A stretch of DNA of 64,000 bases from contig JAAYIK010000016.1 in the NCBI GenBank assembly GCA_012523465.1, positions 1-64,000 on the forward strand, given 5' to 3'. The stretch is from Lysobacteraceae bacterium (GTDB lineage Bacteria; Pseudomonadota; Gammaproteobacteria; Nitrococcales; AK92). Below the pieces are notes generated by a model that was given only the letters and a program-made list of their open reading frames with translations, ran no database searches and had not been told where the DNA came from. The number at the start of each line of letters is the position of its first letter. The first letter of the stretch is position 1. Positions 43,122 to 53,289 of this stretch are shown one piece after another. The position numbers and the translations under genes were made by a program.

Positions 43122-43845
43122 GCCAGCGCCAGCTGGCCAACAACAGCAAGCCGCCGTAGGCCAGCGCGGCCAGCAGCAGCAGCACCGCGATGGCACCGAA
43201 CAGATCCGGCGCCTTCATCAGCGTCGTCATCAACGATTCTTCGTAGTAGAAGAACCACTGCTCGTCCGGCGGAAAGATCCAGACGTGCAGGGTATTAAAG
43301 ACGTTCTCCGGCCCGAGCGCGAACACCAGCGCAGTGCCGCCAAGGAGCACCGCAGCGCTGACGGCAGCCACCCGGCGCAGCCGCGGCGGCGCCAGCGCCA
43401 TGCGGCGCATTGCGGCCAGCGCGGCCGCCAGCAGGGCCAGCATGCACCAGGAGGCGGTTTTCAGCCGCCCGATCAGCCGCGCCACCGATTCCAAGTGCAC
43501 CACCTCCGGCTCCCGCAGCAAGGCCTGCTCGCGCCCGGTGGCGTCCCGGTAGCGAAGCTGGCGCAAGCCGCGGCCGTCGGCATGCACCGCGTCGACGATG
43601 GCGGCGAACAGGGCGACCCGCTGCTCCCGACCGGTCTGCTCGAAGCCCGCTTTGAATTCGTTTCTCGGACCATAGCGGGCAATGTGGCCGTCGATATCCA
43701 GCGCCGAATAGAGCAAGGGGTAGCCGAAGTCCACCAGCCGCAGGCTGACCCACGCCAAAAAGCAGGTCGTCCATGCCAGCGAAACGAAAAAGACCGTCTG
43801 CACCAGCGCGCTTACGATCGGTGCCTTTGCATTGGTTCTTGCCAT
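43090..43845 (-). CDS. DUF1461 / TIGR01906-type integral membrane protein
   Basis: The 251-residue protein has about four transmembrane helices: one near residues 12-33, two in the middle (132-147, 158-178) and one near the C-terminus (218-240). A large extracytoplasmic loop follows the first helix. The motif FNTLHVWIFPPDEQWFFYYEESLMTTL before the last helix matches the DUF1461/TIGR01906 signature of FPxxxWxF then LM (in two adjoining pieces). Function is unknown. It converges on the EVE gene with a 32 bp tail-to-tail overlap. Confidence 0.8.
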   Translation of the reverse strand: MARTNAKAPIVSALVQTVFFVSLAWTTCFLAWVSLRLVDFGYPLLYSALDIDGHIARYGPRNEFKAGFEQTGREQRVALFAAIVDAVHADGRGLRQLRYRDATGREQALLREPEVVHLESVARLIGRLKTASWCMLALLAAALAAMRRMALAPPRLRRVAAVSAAVLLGGTALVFALGPENVFNTLHVWIFPPDEQWFFYYEESLMTTLMKAPDLFGAIAVLLLLAALAYGGLLLLASWRWLSPGSRPAPR

Positions 43846-43911
43846 TTTGCCGCCGCGCGCGGCTAGCCGCGATGGCTCCGTGTTGTGACGACTTTCTCAG
43901 CAGTTTGGCAC

Positions 43912-44097
43912 TTACTCACCTTCTCCGCTCGAAAACATGGTAGGCTCTAGACCCGCGAGGCGTTCCTCGATCACCTGGACCCGCTGGACCAGCAGGTCCA
44001 GCTGGTCGCGCAGCTCGACAATGACGTCATTGAGCTGCTGCAAGGTGTCTTCTTGGAATGCCAAGCGAGTTTCAAGGTCAATCAAACGCTGCTCCAT
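43912..44097 (-). CDS. slyX: SlyX protein
   Basis: SlyX is a small coiled-coil protein of unknown role. The 61-residue product begins MEQRLIDLETRLAFQEDT, continues with LQQLNDVIVELRDQLDLL, and ends acidic, matching the family in length and pattern. The ATG has a GAGGGAG ribosome-binding site. The frame remains open far upstream antisense to ccoN, but that part is not coding. It is divergent from the cco operon. Confidence 0.9.
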   Translation of the reverse strand: MEQRLIDLETRLAFQEDTLQQLNDVIVELRDQLDLLVQRVQVIEERLAGLEPTMFSSGEGE

Positions 44098-44157
44098 GGA
44101 CGACTCCCTCTTCTCAGGTGAGACGGCAGCTTTTTGCCGCGGTGCGGCATAATGTTG

Positions 44158-44171
44158 TTGACTTTGATCAA
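44158..44171 (+). promoter_or_regulatory. FNR/Anr box upstream of the cco operon
   Basis: TTGAC-TTTG-ATCAA matches the FNR consensus TTGAT-N4-ATCAA at nine of ten positions. It lies 89 bp before the ccoN ATG. Low-oxygen induction of cbb3 oxidase operons by FNR-type regulators is well established, so this site is very likely functional. Confidence 0.85.
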
Positions 44172-44259
44172 GTGGGCTCACTCTGGCTTGAGCCAACATC
44201 ACGCAGGGAAGATTTTGTCCTAAGTCTTTCGCCAACTTTAAAACTTGCGGACCAGCATC

Positions 44260-45687
<1,428 letters not shown>

Positions 45688-45699
45688 GGAGCTGCGCTC

Positions 45700-46308
45700 A
45701 TGCATGAGTTCATCGAGAAAAACATCGGCCTGATGGGTCTGCTGATCTTCATCGTGATCGCCATGGGCGGCCTGGTGGAGATCACCCCGCTGCTGTTCCA
45801 GACGCAGACGACCCAGCCAGCGGAGGGCGTGCGGCCCTATCCTGCCCTGCAGTTCGCCGGCCGCGACATCTATGTCCGTGAGGGTTGCTACAACTGCCAT
45901 TCGCAGATGGTGCGGCCGTTCCGGGCGGAAACCGAGCGCTACGGTCACTATTCGGTGGCCGGCGAGTTCGTGTACGACCGTCCGTTCCAGTGGGGCTCCA
46001 AGCGCACCGGCCCGGACCTGGCCCGGGTCGGCGGCCGCTACACCGACGACTGGCACTACGCGCACCTGATGAACCCGCGCGACGTGGTGCCCGAGTCCAA
46101 CATGCCGGCCTACCCCTGGCTGGCCGAGCGCACCATCGACGGCGAGGCCGTGGCCGCCCGCATGCGGGCGCAGCGCGACTACCTCGGCGTGCCCTACACC
46201 GACGAGGAGCTCGAGCGAGCTGCCGCCGAGGTGGATGGCAAAACCGAGATGGAGGCCCTGATCGCCTACCTGCAGGGGCTGGGCGTCGCGTTCCAGAACA
46301 AGAGGTAA
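45700..46308 (+). CDS. ccoO: cbb3-type cytochrome c oxidase subunit II (monoheme)
   Basis: CcoO is the membrane-anchored monoheme cytochrome c passing electrons to CcoN. The 202-residue protein has one N-terminal transmembrane helix (about 10-30), the heme c site CYNCH near residue 63 in [15 protein letters not shown], and the axial Met in [23 protein letters not shown] is typical of the family. It follows ccoN by 12 bp. Confidence 0.97.
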   Translation: MHEFIEKNIGLMGLLIFIVIAMGGLVEITPLLFQTQTTQPAEGVRPYPALQFAGRDIYVREGCYNCHSQMVRPFRAETERYGHYSVAGEFVYDRPFQWGSKRTGPDLARVGGRYTDDWHYAHLMNPRDVVPESNMPAYPWLAERTIDGEAVAARMRAQRDYLGVPYTDEELERAAAEVDGKTEMEALIAYLQGLGVAFQNKR

Positions 46309-46311
46309 GCC

Positions 46312-46485
46312 GTGGAGATCGACATCAACACGATCCGTGGCCTGATCACTACCGTGCTGCTCATCAGCTTTCTCGGTGTGGTGTTCTGGGCATACAGCGG
46401 CAAGCGTAAGAGTGATTTTGCTGAAGCGGCCAGGCTGCCGCTTCAGGATGACGAGCCCATCAGGGCGGAGGAAAAGAAGTCATGA
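46312..46485 (+). CDS. ccoQ: cbb3-type oxidase subunit CcoQ
   Basis: CcoQ is a small single-helix subunit that stabilises the cbb3 complex. I read a 57-residue protein from a GTG 3 bp after the ccoO stop. It has a short N-terminus (EIDINTIRGL), one hydrophobic helix (about residues 11-28, ending VVFWAY), then a charged tail (SGKRKSDFAEAARLPL onward). Its stop overlaps the ccoP ATG by 4 bp. The position between ccoO and ccoP and the layout leave little doubt. Confidence 0.9.
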   Translation: MEIDINTIRGLITTVLLISFLGVVFWAYSGKRKSDFAEAARLPLQDDEPIRAEEKKS

Positions 46486-47408
46486 GCACCTTTTGGAGCG
46501 TGTTCATCACCGTTCTCGTGATCGCGCACCTGATCGGTTACGCCCTGCTCCTGCACGGCACCTCGAAAATGCCTGCCGGCAGCAAGATTGGGGAAACCAC
46601 CGGTCACGTGTACGACGGTGATCTGGAGGAATACAACAACCCGCTGCCGCGCTGGTGGCTGTGGAAATTCTACCTGCTGATCATCTTCGGCTTCATCTAC
46701 CTGGCCCTGTACCCCGGCCTGGGCAGCTTCAAGGGCCTGCTGGGCTGGAGCCAGTATGATCAGTACGCCCAGGACGTGGCGGCGGCCGAGGAGCGCTACG
46801 GTCCGCTCTACGAGAAGCTGGCTTCCATCCCGATCCCGGAGCTGGCCAAGGATCCGGAAGCCATGCAGACCGGTCGCCGGCTGTTCGCCAACAACTGCGC
46901 GGTCTGCCACGGCGCTGACGCCCGCGGCGCAGTCGGCTTCCCCGACCTGACCGACGGCGTCTGGCTCTACGGCGGCACGCCGGAAGCCATCAAGACCAGC
47001 ATCCTCAACGGCCGCCATGGTGTTATGCCGGCCTGGGGTGCCACTCTGGGCGAGGAAGGCGTGGAGCAAGTCGCCGCCTACGTCTACAGCCTGAGCGGGC
47101 GTTCGGCGCCGGAGCACCTGACCCGGCCGGGAGCGCAAAAATTCGCTACCATATGCGCTGCCTGCCATGGTATCGATGGCAAGGGCAACCAGGCCCTCGG
47201 CGCTCCCGACCTGACGGCTGGCGTCTTCATGTACGGCGGTTCGCTTGAAGCGATCAAGACCACGATTCGTGACGGCCGCCAAGGGATCATGCCGGCCCAC
47301 CGCGACATCCTTGGGGAGGCCAGGGCGCACATCGTAGCCGCCTACGTTTACAGCCTCTCGGCCAAGGAGGGCGACAATCATGAGACTGGTGGTGGGATCG
47401 TCCAATGA
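46482..47408 (+). CDS. ccoP: cbb3-type cytochrome c oxidase subunit III (diheme)
   Basis: CcoP is the diheme cytochrome c that accepts electrons from soluble donors. The 308-residue protein has two transmembrane helices (about 5-25 and 58-78), the conserved HVYDGDLEEYNNPLPRWW between them, and two heme c sites, NCAVCHG near residue 137 and CAACHG near 222. Axial-Met regions GVMPAWG and GIMPAH follow each. The last 29 bp overlap the next reading frame. Confidence 0.97.
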   Translation: MSTFWSVFITVLVIAHLIGYALLLHGTSKMPAGSKIGETTGHVYDGDLEEYNNPLPRWWLWKFYLLIIFGFIYLALYPGLGSFKGLLGWSQYDQYAQDVAAAEERYGPLYEKLASIPIPELAKDPEAMQTGRRLFANNCAVCHGADARGAVGFPDLTDGVWLYGGTPEAIKTSILNGRHGVMPAWGATLGEEGVEQVAAYVYSLSGRSAPEHLTRPGAQKFATICAACHGIDGKGNQALGAPDLTAGVFMYGGSLEAIKTTIRDGRQGIMPAHRDILGEARAHIVAAYVYSLSAKEGDNHETGGGIVQ

Positions 47409-47718
47409 ACCGTCCAACGAAAAAGAGGTAAATCTCGACGGGCGATCGCCGAAGGCAGTCGCCCAGATCCGAAGGTGGGGGGCCGTGCTCTGGCCCTCCT
47501 TCTTGATGGCCGGCATAGCGACCATGGTCTGCTTTGCCAACATTGATCCGGCCGAGCTGCAGCTTGCCACCTGTCCGGAACTGCAGCTTAGCCGCAAGCT
47601 GGGCTACACCTTGGGATTCTTCATGTTCTGGGGTGTCACCGCCTGGTCCAGCTTCCTAACCATGCTGCTCTTGCGCCCGGAGGGCGGGCCGCGGCGCCCC
47701 GCTAGAGGCGGTCGATGA
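47380..47718 (+). CDS. Small membrane protein of the cco operon, unknown
   Basis: I do not recognise this 112-residue protein. It has a polar N-terminus, a hydrophobic helix near residues 37-52 (AVLWPSFLMAGIATMVCFA), a short loop with NIDPAEL and a Cys, and a second helix near 76-98 (LGYTLGFFMFWGVTAWSSFL), then a basic tail. It overlaps ccoP by 29 bp if the first ATG is used and ccoG by 4 bp, so it is certainly part of the oxidase operon. A later start, about 10 codons on, is possible. A role in oxidase assembly is inferred from position only. Confidence 0.75.
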   Translation: MRLVVGSSNEPSNEKEVNLDGRSPKAVAQIRRWGAVLWPSFLMAGIATMVCFANIDPAELQLATCPELQLSRKLGYTLGFFMFWGVTAWSSFLTMLLLRPEGGPRRPARGGR

Positions 47719-49154
47719 AACACGACGGTAACGCGGCGAAGAAACTACGCGCCATTCCAGTCAAGCACGAAGCCACCGACGACAATGCCGCCCTGTACCA
47801 AGCGCGCCAGAAGATCTATCCGCGCGAAATCAAGGGGCGCTTTCAGCGTCTGCGCACCCTGGCCGTCTTGGTCCTGCTGGGCCTGTACTACATCATCCCC
47901 TGGGTTAACCTAGACGGACGTCAGGCCGTCCTGTTCGATCTGCCCGAGCGCAAGTTCTATGTGCTCAATCTGGTTTTCTGGCCGCAGGATTTCGTCTATC
48001 TGGCGGCCTTCCTAATCATCTGCGCCCTGTCGCTGTTCTTCTTCACCGCCTTGGCCGGGCGCATGTGGTGCGGCTATGCCTGCCCACAAACCGTCTGGAC
48101 CGAGGTCTATCTGTGGATGGAGCGGCTGACCGAGGGCAACCGCAGCAAGCGGATGAAGCTCGACGCCGGCCCCTGGAACAAGGAGAAAATCCTCCGCAAA
48201 AGCGCCAAGCAGTTCCTCTGGATCGCCTTCTCGCTGTGGACCGGCTTTACCTTCGTCGGCTTCTTCACGCCCATTCGTGAGCTCGCGGTCGCGGTCGTCA
48301 GCTTCGACCTCGGTCCCTGGGAAACCTTCTGGAGCCTGTTCTACGCCCTAGCCACCTACGGCAACGCCGGCTTCCTGCGCGAGCAGGTCTGCACCTACAT
48401 GTGCCCGTATGCGCGCTTCCAAAGCTCGATGTTCGACAAGGACACGCTGATCATCGCCTACGACGAGAAGCGTGGCGAACCGCGCGGCCCGCGCCGCCGC
48501 GGCGAAGATTACAAGGCCAAGGGGCTGGGCGACTGCATCGACTGCACCCTGTGCGTCCAGGTCTGCCCCACCGGCATCGACATCCGCGACGGGCTGCAGT
48601 ACCAGTGCATCGCCTGTGGTGCCTGCATCGACGCCTGCAACGACGTCATGGACAAGGTGGGTTACCCGCGCGGCCTGATCCGCTACACCACCCACAACGC
48701 CATGGCCGGTACCCGGACGCGCATCCTGCGGCCGCGCATCGTGGTCTATGCCGTGCTGCTCATCGGGATCACCGCCGCGGTCTTTGCCCACATGCTGACC
48801 CGCTCGCCCATGGACATGAACGTTCTGCATCACCGCAATCCGCTCTACCGGGTGCTGGACGGCGGGCGGCTGGAGAACGGCTACACACTCAAGATCATGA
48901 ACCGCGACACCATCGACCGGAAGTTCGAGGTCGAGGTCGCTGGGCTGCCGGGCATGCGCATCGAGACCGATCCGGCGCTCATCATGGTGCCCGCCGGCAA
49001 GGTGGTCGACGTCACGGCCCGGGTCGCGGTCGAGCGCGAGCAGATGCGAGGCGCCGGCATGGACATCCAGTTCATTCTCAAGACCGTCGACGACGACGGC
49101 CGCGAACACCTCATCCGAGAGAAAGGCCGCTTCCTGGGCCCGGTCAGGAGATAG
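47715..49154 (+). CDS. ccoG: Cytochrome c oxidase accessory protein CcoG
   Basis: CcoG (FixG/RdxA) is a membrane ferredoxin-like protein implicated in Cu(II) reduction for cbb3 assembly. The 479-residue protein has an N-terminal membrane domain of about five helices with MWCGYACPQTVWTE and the CTYMCPYARFQSSM motif. Two [4Fe-4S] sites follow, CIDCTLCVQVCPTG and CIACGACIDACN. A C-terminal Ig-like periplasmic domain begins about residue 365. It starts within the stop of the preceding small gene. Confidence 0.96.
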   Translation: MKHDGNAAKKLRAIPVKHEATDDNAALYQARQKIYPREIKGRFQRLRTLAVLVLLGLYYIIPWVNLDGRQAVLFDLPERKFYVLNLVFWPQDFVYLAAFLIICALSLFFFTALAGRMWCGYACPQTVWTEVYLWMERLTEGNRSKRMKLDAGPWNKEKILRKSAKQFLWIAFSLWTGFTFVGFFTPIRELAVAVVSFDLGPWETFWSLFYALATYGNAGFLREQVCTYMCPYARFQSSMFDKDTLIIAYDEKRGEPRGPRRRGEDYKAKGLGDCIDCTLCVQVCPTGIDIRDGLQYQCIACGACIDACNDVMDKVGYPRGLIRYTTHNAMAGTRTRILRPRIVVYAVLLIGITAAVFAHMLTRSPMDMNVLHHRNPLYRVLDGGRLENGYTLKIMNRDTIDRKFEVEVAGLPGMRIETDPALIMVPAGKVVDVTARVAVEREQMRGAGMDIQFILKTVDDDGREHLIREKGRFLGPVRR

Positions 49155-49161
49155 ACAAGCC

Positions 49162-49647
49162 ATGCAAGCGAAACCCTGGTACCGGAATCCCTGGTTCTGG
49201 CTAGCCGCAACGCCGGCCCTCGGCGGCGTCGTGTCCGGCATCCTGCTCGTCATCATCGCTGTGCACGGCGCGGACGAAGTCATCCGTGACGACTATGTCA
49301 AAGTCGGCATGGAGATCAGGCAGGATAATAGCCGTCTCGAAGCAGCCAAGCGGCTGGGGCTGACCGCCAACGTCATCCTGCTGCGCGACAACCGCCAGGT
49401 CGTGGTCACCCTACACGGCCTGGAGGGCGAGCAGCCCGATCTGCTGCTGCGCCTGGTGCACCCGACCGACGGCCGACGCGATCAGGAGGTCGCACTGGTG
49501 CGCAGCGCTGGCGCCTACCGTGCCGATCTGAGCGGCGAGGCCACTGGCCGCTGGCTGCTGCAACTGGAACCGACCGACGGCAGCTGGCGCCTGGACGGCG
49601 AGCTCAAGGCCGACGCCAGCGCCGTCGCGCTCGGCGTGGAGTCTTGA
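49162..49647 (+). CDS. ccoH: FixH family protein (CcoH)
   Basis: FixH/CcoH is an assembly factor of cbb3 oxidase. The 161-residue protein begins KPWYRNPWFWLAATPALGG, has one transmembrane helix (about 12-32) followed by ADEVIRDDYVKVG, a conserved FixH feature, and then a periplasmic beta-rich domain. Its stop overlaps the ccoI ATG by one base (TGATG). Its place between ccoG and ccoI fits the ccoGHIS order. Confidence 0.93.
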   Translation: MQAKPWYRNPWFWLAATPALGGVVSGILLVIIAVHGADEVIRDDYVKVGMEIRQDNSRLEAAKRLGLTANVILLRDNRQVVVTLHGLEGEQPDLLLRLVHPTDGRRDQEVALVRSAGAYRADLSGEATGRWLLQLEPTDGSWRLDGELKADASAVALGVES

Positions 49648-52115
49648 TGAACGAACTCGGCAGCTGCTTTCACTGCGGCGAACCCATTCCGCGCGGCGAG
49701 CGCCGCAGCGTTCTGATCAACGGCGAGGAGAAACCCGTCTGCTGCGCCGGCTGCGAAGCCGTCGCCACCCTGATCCATTCAGCCGGTCTCGACGGCTATT
49801 ATCGCATCCGCACCATGCCCGCTCCGCGGCCGGAAGACGGCCTGATCGCGGAAGGACCGGACGAGTGGGACGTGTTCGATCGCGAGCCAGTGCAGAAAGG
49901 CTTCCTGCGCCGGCTCGACGCCGAGGTCAGCGAGGCCAATCTGCTGGTGCAGAACATGAACTGCCCGGCCTGCGCCTGGCTAATCGAGCACAGCCTGCGC
50001 CGCCTCGACGGCGTCGAGGACCTGCAGGTCAACCCGGCTTCCGGCCGCGCCCTGCTGCGCTTCCGCAGCGACCGCATCGCCGTCAGCCAGCTGATGCGCG
50101 CCATCGCCCGGCTGGGCTACCGCCCCTACCCGGCCGCTAATTTCAAGTCGGCCGCCCAGGAAGAGCGGCGGACCGCGCTCAAGCGGCTGGCGGTGGCCGG
50201 ATTCGGCATGATGCAGGTGTCTACCTACGCGGTCAGCGTGTGGTTCGGCGCCTTCCAGGGTATCGACCCGGTCTACCGGGACTACCTCAACGCCATCAGC
50301 TGGCTGGTCACTACACCGGTCATGCTCTACTCCGGCTTCCCCTTTTTCCAGGGCGCGCTGCGCGACCTGAAGGCCCGCCGTGTCGGCATGGACGTACCTA
50401 TCGCGCTAGGCATCGTGCTGGCCTATCTGGCCAGCGTCTGGAACGCCTTGCAAGGGCTCGACCGGGTCTATTTCGACTCCGTGACCATGTTCATCTTTTT
50501 CCTGCTGGTGGGGCGCTACATCGAGATGGCGGCCCGCCACAAGGCGATCCATTCCACCGAGGCGCTGGCGCAGCTGATACCGCCTATCGCCCGCCGCATC
50601 GACAACGGCGAGGAGGTGCGTGTTGCCGCCGCCGAGCTTGCTGTCGGCGACATCGTAGCCGTCGCTCCCGGGGAGGCGGTGCCCGCCGACGGCGAGGTCG
50701 TCTGGGGCGAGAGCCGCTTCGACGAGTCCATGCTCACCGGCGAATCCCGACCACTGCGCCGCGGCGTAGGCGACGCCGTCATCGCCGGCAGCGTCAACAC
50801 CGGCGACCATCCGATCCGCTTCCGGGTCGAGCGCACCGGCGACGACATGGTGCTGTCCACCATCGGCCGGCTGCTGGAGCGCGCCCAGGCGCAGCGCCCG
50901 CGCCTAGCCCACGCCGCCGACCGCATCGCCGGACATTTCGTGGTGGCGGTGCTGTTCATCGCCGCCGCCGTCTACGCCTACTGGTGGCCCTCCGATCCGC
51001 AGCTGGCTCTGCAAGCAGCCTTGGCCGTGCTGGTGGTCAGCTGCCCCTGCGCGCTGGGGCTGGCCACGCCCTCGGCTCTGGTCGCCGGCACCGACCGCCT
51101 GGCCAAGGAAGGGCTGCTGGTGGCGCGCTCCGACGCCCTGGAGACGCTGGCCAAGGTCACCCACGTGGTGTTCGACAAGACCGGCACGCTGACGACCGGC
51201 GCCGTCACCATTGATCGCATCGTTCCCCTGGGTAGCACCGATCCCGTCCAGGCTCTGCAGCTGGCCACCGCACTGGAGCGCCACTCCGCCCACCCCATCG
51301 CCCACGCCTTCGTCCAGCAGGAGACGCCCTACCAGGCGGACCGCGTTGAAACCCGCGCCGGCGGCGGCCTGGAAGGCTGGATCGGGGGACGTCGTCTGCG
51401 CATCGGCACGCCCGTCTTCGTTGCCGAGCTGAGCGGCACCGAGCCGGTGGCGCTGCCGGAAGATCAGGCCAGCTGGGTGGTACTGGGGGACGAGAGCGGC
51501 CCGCTGGCCATGTTCCGTCTGTTCGACGACATCCGGCCGGAAGCGGAGCAGACCCTGGCACGGCTGCGGCGACTGGGACTGCAGGTGGAAATCGCCAGCG
51601 GCGACCGCCTGGAGCCGGTGGCCGCGGTAGCGAAGCGGCTGGGCATCACCCAGTACGCGGCTGCCATGACACCGGCCGACAAGCTGGAGCGCATCAAGGC
51701 GCTGCAGCGGGCCGGCGCGGTCGTGGCGGTGGTCGGCGATGGCATCAACGATGCTCCGGTCCTGGCCGGCGCCGACGTCTCCATCGCCATGGGCAGCGGC
51801 ACCGCGCTGGCGCAAACCTCCGCGGCCATGGTGTTGCTGAGCGATTCCCTGCGGCCGGTCGCCGGCGGCGTGGACATTGCCCGCCGTACCGCGCGCGTGG
51901 TTCGGCAGAACCTGGGCTGGGCGCTGCTGTACAATGTCCTGGCGCTGCCGCTGGCAGCCAGCGGCTGGCTGCACCCCTGGATGGCAGCGCTCGGCATGTC
52001 GCTCAGCTCGGTGGTGGTCGTGGTCAACGCCATGCAGCTCGCCCGCAAGCGCTCACGGCCGCACTCGACCGAGCCCGATGACGCCCGCTCCCTCACGACA
52101 GGAGAAGCGTTCTAA
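49647..52115 (+). CDS. ccoI: Copper-translocating P-type ATPase CcoI (FixI)
   Basis: CcoI exports copper towards the cbb3 CuB site. The 822-residue protein has an N-terminal Cys-rich region (FHCGEPIPRGE, CCAGCEAV) and an HMA domain with the metal motif NMNCPACAW near residue 110. The P1B core follows with the TGES motif, transmembrane CPC in VVSCPCALG, phosphorylation site DKTGTLT, the HP motif RHSAHPIAHA and GDGINDAPVL. The first ATG after the ccoH stop was chosen; a TTG one codon earlier is in frame. Confidence 0.96.
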   Translation: MNELGSCFHCGEPIPRGERRSVLINGEEKPVCCAGCEAVATLIHSAGLDGYYRIRTMPAPRPEDGLIAEGPDEWDVFDREPVQKGFLRRLDAEVSEANLLVQNMNCPACAWLIEHSLRRLDGVEDLQVNPASGRALLRFRSDRIAVSQLMRAIARLGYRPYPAANFKSAAQEERRTALKRLAVAGFGMMQVSTYAVSVWFGAFQGIDPVYRDYLNAISWLVTTPVMLYSGFPFFQGALRDLKARRVGMDVPIALGIVLAYLASVWNALQGLDRVYFDSVTMFIFFLLVGRYIEMAARHKAIHSTEALAQLIPPIARRIDNGEEVRVAAAELAVGDIVAVAPGEAVPADGEVVWGESRFDESMLTGESRPLRRGVGDAVIAGSVNTGDHPIRFRVERTGDDMVLSTIGRLLERAQAQRPRLAHAADRIAGHFVVAVLFIAAAVYAYWWPSDPQLALQAALAVLVVSCPCALGLATPSALVAGTDRLAKEGLLVARSDALETLAKVTHVVFDKTGTLTTGAVTIDRIVPLGSTDPVQALQLATALERHSAHPIAHAFVQQETPYQADRVETRAGGGLEGWIGGRRLRIGTPVFVAELSGTEPVALPEDQASWVVLGDESGPLAMFRLFDDIRPEAEQTLARLRRLGLQVEIASGDRLEPVAAVAKRLGITQYAAAMTPADKLERIKALQRAGAVVAVVGDGINDAPVLAGADVSIAMGSGTALAQTSAAMVLLSDSLRPVAGGVDIARRTARVVRQNLGWALLYNVLALPLAASGWLHPWMAALGMSLSSVVVVVNAMQLARKRSRPHSTEPDDARSLTTGEAF

Positions 52116-52306
52116 TGGAAATCATATTCGTCATGATCCCGCTGGGGCTGGCGCTGATGGGGGTGGCCATCTGGGCCTTCTTCTGGGCGGTGGGCAACGG
52201 CCAATTCGACGACCTGGAGGGGCCCGCCTACTCAGTCCTCCTGGACGACGACGATCAGCCCAAGCAGAAAGACGAACGCGCCGAACAAAAACCTCGCAAT
52301 GATTAG
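52115..52306 (+). CDS. ccoS: cbb3-type oxidase assembly protein CcoS
   Basis: CcoS is a small membrane protein needed for cofactor insertion into cbb3 oxidase. The 63-residue protein has one transmembrane helix at the N-terminus (about 4-26, ending AFFWAVGNGQFDDLEGPAY). That last block is the family signature. A charged tail follows. Its ATG shares a base with the ccoI stop, and it overlaps the next gene by 8 bp. Confidence 0.94.
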   Translation: MEIIFVMIPLGLALMGVAIWAFFWAVGNGQFDDLEGPAYSVLLDDDDQPKQKDERAEQKPRND

Positions 52307-53072
52307 CCAGCAGATGACCCTTCTGGCGGCCCTGATCGCCGGCCTATTCAGCAGCGCCCACTGCTTCGGCATGTGCGGCGGCATTGCCGCAGCGCTTGGC
52401 AGCGGCACCCCTACCGCCCGACGGGGACCGATCAAGGGCCTCGGCTATCAACTGCTGTTCAGCGGCGGCCGCGTGTTCAGCTACGCCATCGCCGGCGCCA
52501 TCGCCGGCGGCATGAGCTTCTGGCTCGGCGCCCTCATCGACATTCCAGCCTGGAGCGCCGTGCTGCGCATCGCCACCGGGATCATCATGGTCGCGATCGG
52601 GCTGCAGCTAACCATCAACTGGCGCGGCTTGCGCCACATCGAAGCCCTGGGCAGCAGATTCTGGCGACGCCTGGCACCGCTGGTCGGCCGCTTACTGCCG
52701 GCGCGCACGCCGCTGGAGGCGCTGGCCATCGGCATGCTGTGGGGCTGGCTGCCCTGCGGGCTGGTCTACACCATGCTGCTGGCCGCTGCCATGTCGGGCA
52801 GCGCCCTTGGCGGCAGCGGCCTGATGCTGGCCTTCGGCCTCGGCACCCTGCCCGCCATGGTAACGCTGGGCGTCGGCGCCGGCAGCCTGACCCGCATGCT
52901 AGGTCGCGCCACCATACGCCGCAGCGCAGGCGTGCTGCTGCTGCTGTTCGGCCTCTGGACCATGGCCTCGCCTTTTCTCCACATCGGTCACGGCAGCCAC
53001 GCGCCGCTGCCTGGCGTCAACGACGCACTCTGCGCGGCCGATCCCATCGCAACGACTGGCGGCCGCTGCTGA
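52299..53072 (+). CDS. TauE/SafE-type (CcoA-cluster) membrane transporter
   Basis: The 257-residue protein has about six transmembrane helices and the opening LIAGLFSSAHCFGMCGGIAAAL. This HCxGMCGG block marks the heavy-metal-associated TauE/SafE group commonly found at the end of cco operons in Pseudomonas and relatives, where a copper-handling role is suspected. Later WGWLPCGLVYTML supports the family. It overlaps ccoS by 8 bp, so it is the last gene of the operon. Confidence 0.88.
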   Translation: MISQQMTLLAALIAGLFSSAHCFGMCGGIAAALGSGTPTARRGPIKGLGYQLLFSGGRVFSYAIAGAIAGGMSFWLGALIDIPAWSAVLRIATGIIMVAIGLQLTINWRGLRHIEALGSRFWRRLAPLVGRLLPARTPLEALAIGMLWGWLPCGLVYTMLLAAAMSGSALGGSGLMLAFGLGTLPAMVTLGVGAGSLTRMLGRATIRRSAGVLLLLFGLWTMASPFLHIGHGSHAPLPGVNDALCAADPIATTGGRC

Positions 53073-53081
53073 TGCCTCCAA

Positions 53082-53107
53082 GCCTCCGCCCTTCCCCCGG
53101 CGGAGGC
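53082..53107 (+). terminator. Hairpin at the end of the cco operon
   Basis: A perfect 9 bp GC-rich stem (GCCTCCGCC / GGCGGAGGC) with an 8 nt loop lies 9 bp past the last cco-operon stop. Only a TT follows, so it is either a weak intrinsic terminator or an RNA-end stabiliser. The remaining 180 bp up to the next gene holds no other gene I can support. Confidence 0.55.
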
Positions 53108-53289
53108 GCCTTACTGACCTGCTCGCGGCTTCCTTCCGTCTGTTTGTTGCTCACAAGCCACACTTGTGGCGCCTGAAAGACATCCCCACAATGCCCTTGC
53201 ACGGCAGCGCTCATCGGAACGGTGTCGGCGCGGACCGGTGGATACGGACATCCAGCGGCCGTTCGACGAATAGCAGGGAAGGGATTTCC

